NCBI GenBank assembly: GCA_026994735.1
Contig: JALWQD010000138.1
Span: 1-6,946 of the forward strand
Direction of reading: 5' to 3'
Length of the DNA stretch: 6,946 nt
Origin: Gammaproteobacteria bacterium
GTDB lineage: Bacteria > Pseudomonadota > Gammaproteobacteria > SZUA-140
Part shown: positions 1-6,946 of the stretch, piece after piece
Position numbering within the stretch: the stretch's first letter is position 1
How the letters are laid out: each line of letters begins with the position of its first letter
Translations under genes and position numbers: made by a program
Notes under the pieces: model-generated
Seen by the model: the letters and a program-made list of their open reading frames with translations, nothing else
Database searches by the model: none
What the model was told of the DNA's origin: nothing

Positions 1-281
1 TTGCAGACACTGATACCCCGGTCTGCAGCAGCGGCAAGATCGATGTTATTTGTACCGGTAGCGGCAACACAAATCAGGCGTAATGCTGGCAACCGGGCAA
101 GAGAGCTGGCATCAAGAGGAACTTTATTACTGACGACAAGCTGCGCCCCCTGCAAGCGCGCCACCACATCCTCTGTCGACGTTTGTGCATAACGGCGCCA
201 GTGCGGCAACGTTGCCAGTAAACCATCAAGTTGCAAATCACCCTGTGAAAACGAGGCCTCATCGACAATAACCCCTTTCAT
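1..281 (-). CDS. D-2-hydroxyacid dehydrogenase (hydroxypyruvate reductase/glycerate dehydrogenase-like), N-terminal part, cut by window edge
   Basis: The first 93 codons of an NAD(P)-dependent D-isomer 2-hydroxyacid dehydrogenase, a cytosolic enzyme family that reversibly reduces 2-keto acids such as hydroxypyruvate or glyoxylate. The visible part is the N-terminal substrate-binding half. It begins MKGVIVDEASF, then has the family's LQGAQLVVSNKVPL segment (about residues 43-56), LRLICVAATGTNNIDL (about 67-82) and AAADRGISVC just before the edge. The VAATGTNNID stretch is the hallmark of the HprA-like branch. The NAD-binding Rossmann motif and the catalytic Arg, Glu and His would lie beyond position 1. 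The ATG at 281-279 has GAGGT at 292-288 about 7 bases upstream. It starts 21 bases after the permease stop, so it is probably the last or a late gene of the uvrB unit. Family is secure. The exact substrate (glycerate, glyoxylate or another 2-keto acid) cannot be told. Confidence 0.88.
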   Translation of the reverse strand, partial: MKGVIVDEASFSQGDLQLDGLLATLPHWRRYAQTSTEDVVARLQGAQLVVSNKVPLDASSLARLPALRLICVAATGTNNIDLAAAADRGISVC

Positions 282-302
282 GGCAAGACCTCGATGCCCA
301 GA

Positions 303-1064
303 CTAGTTTTTCAGTCGATAGCCCGTACGGAAAATCCAGGCAACCATCAGCAAGCAAACAAAAAGAAAGAAACAAACCATACCGAAGCTTGTCAGCACGT
401 TGACATCAGCAACACCATAAAAACTCCAGCGGAAACCGCTGATCAGATACACAACGGGATTGAAGAGCGAAATCGTCTGCCAGGGCTCCGGCAGCATGTC
501 AATCGAATAAAATGCACCGCCGAGAAAGGTCAACGGCATGATCACCATCAAGGGTATTATCTGTAATTTCTGAAAATCATCGGCCCAAAGACCGATAATA
601 AAACCGAACAGGCTGAATGTAACGGCCGTCAACAAGAGGAAGGCGACCATCCAAAAAGGGTGAGCGATTTCATAATCAACGAACAAACGCGCTGTCGCCA
701 GAATAAGCGCACCAAGAATGACCGATTTAGACGCAGCGGCACCAACAAAACCCAAAACGATTTCCAAGGCAGAAATGGGGGCCGACAGGATCTCGTAGAT
801 GGTACCGGTAAACTTTGGAAAATAAATCCCGAAAGACGCATTCGATATACTTTCACTGAGCAGTGACAACATCAGCAGGCCAGGGATAATAAAAGCCCCG
901 TAGCTGATACCGTCAATCGCCCCCATACGCGAACCAATGGCGGCCCCGAAGACGACAAAATAAAGTGATGTCGACAAGATCGGTGATGCAATACTCTGCG
1001 CCAGTGTCCGCCAGGCACGGGCCATTTCATAGAGATAGATGGCCCGAATGCCATGCAGGTTCAT
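303..1064 (-). CDS. yadH: ABC-2 type transporter permease, YadH-like
   Basis: An inner-membrane permease of 253 residues, close to the usual ABC-2 family length, and the membrane partner of the ATPase encoded just upstream. Six hydrophobic segments can be seen at about residues 26-42, 55-76, 100-127, 137-160, 168-186 and 228-246. The family landmarks match my memory of E. coli YadH along the whole length: SLYFVVFGAAIGSRMG near 33-48, FIIPGLLML near 58-66, PLTFLGGAFYSIDMLP near 177-192, and NPVVYLISGFRWSFYG near 202-217. The start ATG (1064-1062) overlaps the ATPase stop as ATGA and has AGGGGG at 1076-1071, six bases upstream, so translation is probably coupled. The NodJ/YadH relatives export varied molecules and the substrate of YadGH itself is not established, so no substrate is assigned. 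Confidence 0.93.
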   Translation of the reverse strand: MNLHGIRAIYLYEMARAWRTLAQSIASPILSTSLYFVVFGAAIGSRMGAIDGISYGAFIIPGLLMLSLLSESISNASFGIYFPKFTGTIYEILSAPISALEIVLGFVGAAASKSVILGALILATARLFVDYEIAHPFWMVAFLLLTAVTFSLFGFIIGLWADDFQKLQIIPLMVIMPLTFLGGAFYSIDMLPEPWQTISLFNPVVYLISGFRWSFYGVADVNVLTSFGMVCFFLFVCLLMVAWIFRTGYRLKN

Positions 1065-2022
1065 AATGAGCCCCCTGTGGCAATCAGATTGACAAAGATG
1101 TCTTCAAGCGAGCTTTCACGCGAATGCAGGTCGCGAAAGTCAATGCCCAAAACAGCCAGATGACGTAATAGTTCGGGGATCTGGTTATGTTCCTTCTGGG
1201 CATCAAAGGTATAGATCAGGGTATAGCCATCGGCACTCAACTCCAGAGGATAAGATGCCAACTCGGATGGTACCACCGTCAATGAAGAGACCAAGGTTAA
1301 TACCAGCTGCTTCTTGCCCAACTGATTCATCAAGGCCTGCTTCTCTTCAACAACAATAATCTCACCTTGATTGATAACACCGATACGGTCAGCCATCTCC
1401 TCTGCCTCTTCAATATAATGCGTGGTCAGAATGATCGTCACTCCTTGCTCTCGTAACTGACGCACCATTGCCCACATATCCCGGCGCAATTCAACATCAA
1501 CACCCGCCGTCGGCTCGTCAAGAAAGAGCACACGAGGTTCATGAGATAAAGCCTTGGCAATCAGCAAGCGCCGCTTCATACCACCGGAGAGCGTCATCAC
1601 CCGCGCCTCACGCTTGTCCCAGAGTGACAGTTGACGGAGAATCTTTTCAAGCGTCGCTGGCGATGGCGGCTTGCCAAATAAACCGCGACTGAAACGGACA
1701 GTGGCCTCAACGCTCTCGAAAGCCCCGGTCAGCAATTCTTGCGGCACCAGCCCAATCTGCGCCCGTGCCTGACGATAGTCCTGCTGGATATCAAAGCCAT
1801 TGACGCATACTGTGCCATTTGATGGTGTTACGGTACCGCAGACAATATTTATCAGCGTCGTCTTGCCGGCTCCATTGGGTCCCAACAGGGCAAAGATCTC
1901 GCCAGGACGAATATCAAGGTCGATCGATTTCAAGGCCTGATGCCCCGAAGCATAGGTTTTCCCTATGCCACGAATAGAGATGACCGCTTGCTTCGAAGGG
2001 GGAGTGTCAGTATTTGGCTGTC

Positions 2023-2026
<4 letters not shown>
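1061..2026 (-). CDS. yadG: ABC transporter ATP-binding protein, YadG-like
   Basis: A cytoplasmic ATPase of 321 residues that should power the YadH-like permease. All nucleotide-binding motifs are intact: Walker A GPNGAGKT at about 49-56, Q-loop VPQEL with Gln96, signature LSGGM at 147-151 followed by KRRLLIAKAL, Walker B VLFLDE at 166-171, D-loop AGVD, and H-loop His203 in TTHYIEEAEE. The AGVDVELRR stretch after the D-loop is characteristic of YadG. After about residue 225 comes a roughly 95-residue C-terminal extension typical of ABC-2 exporter ATPases. I prefer the ATG at 2026-2024. It forms an ATGA overlap with the uvrB stop and has Shine-Dalgarno-like bases just upstream. An in-frame ATG at 2047 would add seven residues (MSGSKGD) but has no convincing ribosome site. 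The 3' end overlaps the permease start by four bases. Confidence 0.93.
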
Positions 2027-4035
<2,009 letters not shown>

Positions 4036-4066
4036 GTAGGCTCCTGGAATTAACGGTCATCCATCA

Positions 4067-4093
4067 CTTGATCGACACAACGCACCGATCAAG
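4067..4093. repeat. Perfect inverted repeat, 8-bp arms, in the uvrB leader
   Basis: CTTGATCG (4067-4074) and CGATCAAG (4086-4093) are exact reverse complements separated by 11 bases (ACACAACGCAC). The repeat ends 31 bases upstream of the uvrB start codon. It could be a dimer-binding operator, since the arm centres lie 19 bp apart (about two helical turns), or an RNA hairpin in the uvrB leader. There is no T-run after it on either strand, so it is not a simple terminator. No known operator family is recognised. Confidence 0.6.
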
Positions 4094-4127
4094 GAAGGAG
4101 TATTACCGACGTAAAAAATGTCAGCAC

Positions 4128-4140
4128 ACATGATACATGT
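4128..4140. repeat. Short perfect palindrome ACATG-ATA-CATGT
   Basis: A 5-bp inverted repeat with a 3-base centre, overlapping the proposed -35 element of the rightward aminotransferase promoter (4130-4135). A regulator binding here could affect that promoter, but a palindrome this short can arise by chance. No known binding motif is recognised. Confidence 0.3.
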
Positions 4141-4159
4141 CTGGCGCTTGCGGTATAGT
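4130..4159 (+). promoter_or_regulatory. Probable sigma70 promoter for the aminotransferase gene
   Basis: ATGATA (4130-4135, four of six matches to TTGACA) and TATAGT (4154-4159, five of six matches to TATAAT) are 18 bases apart. Transcription would begin near A4165, giving a leader of about 67 bases before the GTG at 4233. A start at 4165 lies downstream of the upstream in-frame ATG at 4137, so this promoter, if real, supports the later start. I found no equally good -35/-10 pair for uvrB on the opposite strand in 4036-4232. Confidence 0.4.
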
Positions 4160-4232
4160 ATGGCAAGAGTTTTCCGCAAACTGGGTCGCCGCGCATCCGG
4201 CCGGTGCCCACAGACATCAAGATGGTGACGAC

Positions 4233-5414
4233 GTGGACCTAGCGCAAAGAGTACAACGGATTAAACCTTCGCCGACGCTGGCGATTACCGCCAAGGCAGC
4301 TCAGCTGCGTGCCGAAGGCAAGGATATCATCGGCCTTGGAGCCGGAGAACCGGATTTCGACACCCCGGCACATGTCTGTACAGCGGCCATCGAAGCCATT
4401 AACAAAGGGTTTACGCGCTACACCCCGGTCGCCGGTATCCCGGAGCTGCGCCAGGCTATCGCCGACAAGTTCTGGCGTGATAACCAGTGCGAATACAGTG
4501 CTGATGATGTGCTTGTCTCGGTCGGCGCCAAGCATAGCCTCTATAACCTTACCGAGGCACTACTCAGCCCCGGTGACGAAGCGATCATTCCGTCACCCTA
4601 CTGGGTCTCCTATCCTGATATGGTTTTGCTTGCCGACGGCAACCCGGTCATCGTCCGCTGCGGCATAGAGCAGGGTTTCAAGATGACAGCCCGTCAGCTT
4701 GAAGCCGCCATCACGCCGCGCACTCGACTACTGTTTCTCAACAGCCCGTCAAACCCAACCGGCGCTATCTACAGCCGTCAGGAATTGCAGGAACTAGGAG
4801 AAGTTCTGCGCCAGCACCCGAAAATTGTCATTGCCAGTGATGATATCTACGAACACATCCGTATCGGCAATACCCCGTTCTGCAATATCCTTATGGCCTG
4901 CCCGGAGTTACGGCAACAGACCGTGCTTTTCAATGGCGTCTCAAAGGCCTATGCCATGACAGGCTGGCGCATCGGCTATGCCGCTGGTCCCAAGGAAATC
5001 ATGACGGCAATGAAAAATATCCAGTCACAGAGCACATCGAACCCCTGTTCAATCGCCCAGCATGCCGCCCTCGCAGCCCTGAGAGGCAGTCAAACATGCA
5101 TTGAGGAAATGAATGTTGCCTTCCGCGAACGACACGAATTTGTCGTCACCGCCCTCAATGTTATGGCCGGCGTTCGCTGTCTGCCCGCCGATGGTGCCTT
5201 CTATGCCTTCGCACATGTTGCCGAGGCCATCGATAACATGACCGGTATTGATGACGACCTGGCCCTGAGTGAATATTTGATCAACGAAGCCGAAGTCGCC
5301 GTCATCCCCGGTTCAGCCTTCGGTCTTCCAGGCTATATCCGGCTGTCCTTTGCCACCAGTATGAAACTACTCGAAGAGGCCTTGCGGCGGATTGGTGCGG
5401 CCTTGCCACAATAG
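4233..5414 (+). CDS. PLP-dependent aminotransferase, aspartate aminotransferase Ib-type (often labelled aspC or aatA)
   Basis: A cytosolic fold-type I aminotransferase of 393 residues, typical for the family, that moves the amino group of aspartate and possibly aromatic amino acids to 2-oxoglutarate. Numbered from the GTG, the features are IIGLGAGEPDFDTP (32-45), VSVGAK with Lys100 at the place where a lysine of the Thermus-type enzyme reads the distal carboxylate, SPYWVSYPDM (121-130), NSPSNPTGA with Asn174, SDDIYEH with Asp203 and Tyr206 for the PLP ring, Schiff-base Lys238 in SKAYAMTGWRIGY, and Arg370 in IRLSFATS for the alpha-carboxylate. Homologues begin M-D-L-S-Q-R-V-Q-R-I-K-P-S-P-T, and here VDLAQRVQRIKPSPT starts at the GTG. 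GGTGA lies four bases before it. A start at ATG 4137 would add 32 residues unlike the family and has no ribosome site. The gene is transcribed alone, divergent from uvrB. Distal substrate range is inferred only. Confidence 0.92.
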   Translation: MDLAQRVQRIKPSPTLAITAKAAQLRAEGKDIIGLGAGEPDFDTPAHVCTAAIEAINKGFTRYTPVAGIPELRQAIADKFWRDNQCEYSADDVLVSVGAKHSLYNLTEALLSPGDEAIIPSPYWVSYPDMVLLADGNPVIVRCGIEQGFKMTARQLEAAITPRTRLLFLNSPSNPTGAIYSRQELQELGEVLRQHPKIVIASDDIYEHIRIGNTPFCNILMACPELRQQTVLFNGVSKAYAMTGWRIGYAAGPKEIMTAMKNIQSQSTSNPCSIAQHAALAALRGSQTCIEEMNVAFRERHEFVVTALNVMAGVRCLPADGAFYAFAHVAEAIDNMTGIDDDLALSEYLINEAEVAVIPGSAFGLPGYIRLSFATSMKLLEEALRRIGAALPQ

Positions 5415-5458
5415 AACAAACTCGCGCCCCCCACGCTGAACAGAAGCAACACGGCCCA

Positions 5459-5495
5459 GGGCTGCAGATGAGACCGGCCATCCCGCAAGCAGCCC
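5459..5495. repeat. Inverted repeat GGGCTGC / GCAGCCC
   Basis: A perfect 7-bp inverted repeat (5459-5465 and 5489-5495) with a 23-base loop, 45 bases after the aminotransferase stop. It could form an mRNA 3'-end hairpin, but the loop is long and no T-run follows, so it does not qualify as a standard intrinsic terminator. Confidence 0.3.
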
Positions 5496-5530
5496 ACTGG
5501 ACACGAATAACAAGCGCTAAACAGCCAGTG
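5495..5530. repeat. Inverted repeat CACTGG / CCAGTG
   Basis: A perfect 6-bp inverted repeat (5495-5500 and 5525-5530) with a 24-base spacer. Its left arm shares base 5495 with the right arm of the preceding repeat, so the two hairpins would abut. It may be chance. It is recorded because the convergent gap has no other terminator candidate. Confidence 0.2.
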
Positions 5531-5586
5531 AAACCTCACAAGCGGCATCCGTGGAGCAGAACCCGGCATCGCTTAATCCGTTCGTT

Positions 5587-6651
5587 CTAAAATACTCGCC
5601 GCAACATAATCAAGGCCAGCGACAAAAAAAGCAACGGAGGCGCGAGAATACAAAGTAATGGGTCGAGCGCATAGACAATGCCAACATAACCACTGATCTG
5701 ATCAAAAATATAAAAACCAACCCCCAGCAAAACCCCCACCATCATCCGCAAACCCAGACTGACCGAACGCAAGGGGCCAAAGATGAAGGGCATCGCCAGC
5801 AACAGCATGATCAATGTCGTTATTGGCATGATCAGCTGACGCCAGAAAGCCAGTTCATAACGCGCGGCATCAAGCTCATTTTCTCTTAAAAACGTCAGAT
5901 ATCCGAACAGGTCCATGATCGACAAATGCTCCGGCCGTACGGCAACAGAATCAAGCAAGTCCGGTGCCAACGTCGAACGCCAGGGCAATTCTGCCAGACG
6001 CTCAATCTGCAAGTGGCCATCCATGACACGCGTGCGTAGCACATCAATCAACATCCAGCCGCTCATACCATAGCGGGCAACTGTTGCCTGCAAGGTCTGC
6101 GACAGGTGTTCAGCCTTATCGAGAGTATGAATGCGGACACCGATCAACTGCTGCTTGTCGAGCAAGGTGCGAATATTAACGAAGCTGGTGCCATCACGAA
6201 ACCAGAGGCCTTCCCGTGTCTGCAGTGTTGCCTGGCCTGTCAGAGCTTCGGTGCGCATTGCCTGCCCCTGCTCTTCCGCCCACGGAGCCAGCCATTGCCC
6301 CATAGCAATAGCGAGGACAATCAGCAACAGTGCCGCCTTGAAGACACTGCCAATTATTCGCCCTAGCGAGATACCGGCTGCACGAATGACGGTCAACTCA
6401 CTGTTGCTGGCCATGGCGCCCAAACCTGCCAAACCACCGACTAAAGCGGCAATGGGCATGAATTGGTAAACAAGCCGTGGAATCCCCAAAGCGACATAGG
6501 CCAAAGCCTGTATTGAGCCATAACTGCCCCTGCCGACCATTTTCATCTCGGCAATAAACGAGATAAAAGTAAACAGTGCCAGCAATATCGCCAAGACAAC
6601 CAGCGTCGCCATGATGACCGAGCGACCTATATATTGATCCAGCAATTTCAT
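5587..6651 (-). CDS. lptG: LPS export ABC transporter permease LptG
   Basis: An inner-membrane subunit of LptB2FG, which extracts lipopolysaccharide from the inner membrane and feeds it through LptC and LptA to the LptDE outer-membrane translocon. The protein has 354 residues against 360 in E. coli. Three N-terminal membrane segments (about 12-34, 60-80, 100-122) come first, then a periplasmic beta-jellyroll domain (about 125-265), then three more segments (about 270-292, 300-318, 330-350). The cytoplasmic stretch SNSELTVIRAAGISLGR (about 82-98) is the coupling helix that contacts LptB. The ATG at 6651-6649 is chosen because MKLLDQYIGR is the normal LptG start, AAGGAG lies seven bases upstream, and it overlaps the lptF stop as ATGA. 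A start further upstream at 6756 would add 35 residues lying inside lptF in another frame and is rejected. Confidence 0.96.
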   Translation of the reverse strand: MKLLDQYIGRSVIMATLVVLAILLALFTFISFIAEMKMVGRGSYGSIQALAYVALGIPRLVYQFMPIAALVGGLAGLGAMASNSELTVIRAAGISLGRIIGSVFKAALLLIVLAIAMGQWLAPWAEEQGQAMRTEALTGQATLQTREGLWFRDGTSFVNIRTLLDKQQLIGVRIHTLDKAEHLSQTLQATVARYGMSGWMLIDVLRTRVMDGHLQIERLAELPWRSTLAPDLLDSVAVRPEHLSIMDLFGYLTFLRENELDAARYELAFWRQLIMPITTLIMLLLAMPFIFGPLRSVSLGLRMMVGVLLGVGFYIFDQISGYVGIVYALDPLLCILAPPLLFLSLALIMLRRVF

Positions 6652-6946
6652 GGCACGGCTCCTTGCCGATGCAAACGCCGGCGACGACGTAACAAGCCGT
6701 GCTGATAAAGCAGCATGACAACAATCAACAGCAACAACAAAGCATGGACCCACCACATGCCAATTTCGGCAGGCACCTGTCGCTGACTGACCCAGCTCTT
6801 GGCTATCCCGAGCAGATTGTTATAAAGAACATAAATCAAAATCGCCACAAAAATCCGTCCGAAACGACCGGAACGTGGCTGACTGACACTCAGAGGTATC
6901 GCCAGCATAGCAAGTAGCACAACGGTCACCGGCATCGATAAACGCC
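6648..6946 (-). CDS. lptF: LPS export ABC transporter permease LptF, C-terminal part, cut by window edge
   Basis: The last 98 codons of lptF, the partner of LptG in the LptB2FG lipopolysaccharide extractor. The frame is open through the right edge (reading R-L-S-M-P-V-T at the edge), so the gene continues beyond 6946. The methionine at 6935 is internal. The first hydrophobic segment leads into AIPLSVSQPRSGRFG, which matches the conserved PLSV-x-x-PR-x-GR landmark of the LptF C-terminal membrane domain. Then follow the segment IFVAILIYVLYNNLLGIAK, a short loop containing VPAEIGMWWVH, and a last membrane segment (LLLLLIVVMLL), ending in a basic tail RRRRRLHRQGAVP. The E. coli protein also ends in a basic tail with a similar KGAV terminus. 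The stop TGA overlaps the lptG start, the usual lptF-lptG order. Confidence 0.93.
   Translation of the reverse strand, partial: RLSMPVTVVLLAMLAIPLSVSQPRSGRFGRIFVAILIYVLYNNLLGIAKSWVSQRQVPAEIGMWWVHALLLLLIVVMLLYQHGLLRRRRRLHRQGAVP
6659..6664 (-). promoter_or_regulatory. lptG ribosome binding site
   Basis: AAGGAG on the minus strand lies seven bases upstream of ATG 6651, a near-ideal Shine-Dalgarno sequence located inside the last codons of lptF. It fixes the lptG start and indicates coupled translation with lptF. Confidence 0.85.

Larger units (their letters stand above)
5415..5586. other. Convergent intergenic region between the aminotransferase gene and lptG
   Basis: This 172-base gap separates two genes transcribed toward each other. 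No ORF with family resemblance and no tRNA-like structure is seen. No GC-rich stem followed by a T-run is visible on either strand, so termination here is either Rho-dependent or uses a weak structure. Confidence 0.6.

Noticed and set aside
294..866. Plus-strand open frames of 68-90 codons opposite the permease gene
   Set aside because: They are antisense shadows of a clear YadH-like gene, with no ribosome site or family resemblance.
4107..4124. CTGACA on the minus strand as a -35 element for uvrB
   Set aside because: It matches five of six bases of TTGACA, but the only -10-like hexamers downstream lie 13-14 bases away (TAATAC, AATACT). The hexamer at 17 bases (TACTCC) is poor, so no promoter is called.
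4107..4126. LexA-like half site on the minus strand, CTGACATTTTTTACGT
   Set aside because: Only the CTG half and an AT-rich centre fit. The second half reads CGT instead of CAG, which is too weak to call a LexA box.
6652..6756. N-terminal extension of lptG starting at 6756
   Set aside because: These 35 codons lie within lptF in another frame. LptG proteins start at the MKLLDQYIG equivalent, which has its own strong ribosome site at 6659-6664.

Overview
The window looks like ordinary chromosomal DNA from a gammaproteobacterium with a moderate base composition (roughly half GC). This rests on close resemblance of the proteins to Escherichia coli UvrB, YadG, YadH, LptF and LptG, and on uvrB lying back to back with an aminotransferase gene, an arrangement I recall from Pseudomonas and relatives. 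Genus cannot be determined from the sequence alone. I see no mobile element, CRISPR array, rRNA, tRNA, phage gene or sign of recent transfer.

Layout. Positions 4035 down to 1 (minus strand) hold a tightly packed run of four genes. In transcription order these are uvrB (excision repair helicase), a YadG-type ABC ATPase, a YadH-type ABC-2 permease, and the start of a D-2-hydroxyacid dehydrogenase that runs off the left edge. The first two junctions are ATGA stop/start overlaps and the third is a 21-base gap with a Shine-Dalgarno sequence inside, so the four are very probably one transcription unit. Positions 4036-4232 form a divergent regulatory region with an 8-bp-arm inverted repeat on the uvrB side and a plausible sigma70 promoter facing right. 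Positions 4233-5414 (plus strand) encode a fold-type I PLP aminotransferase of the aspartate aminotransferase Ib type. Positions 5415-5586 are a convergent gap with weak inverted repeats and no clear terminator. Positions 5587-6946 (minus strand) hold lptG complete and the last 98 codons of lptF, joined by another ATGA overlap.

How the genes work together. LptF and LptG form the membrane part of the LptB2FG transporter, which extracts lipopolysaccharide from the inner membrane, so the organism is didermic. YadG and YadH form a separate two-gene ABC exporter of unknown substrate. UvrB acts with UvrA and UvrC, which are not in the window. The aminotransferase and the dehydrogenase belong to general amino-acid and 2-hydroxy-acid metabolism.

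I did not find an undescribed system. The points most worth checking are the inverted repeat in the uvrB leader, the coupling of the exporter genes to uvrB, the lack of a canonical LexA box before uvrB, and the true start codons of the aminotransferase and of yadG.
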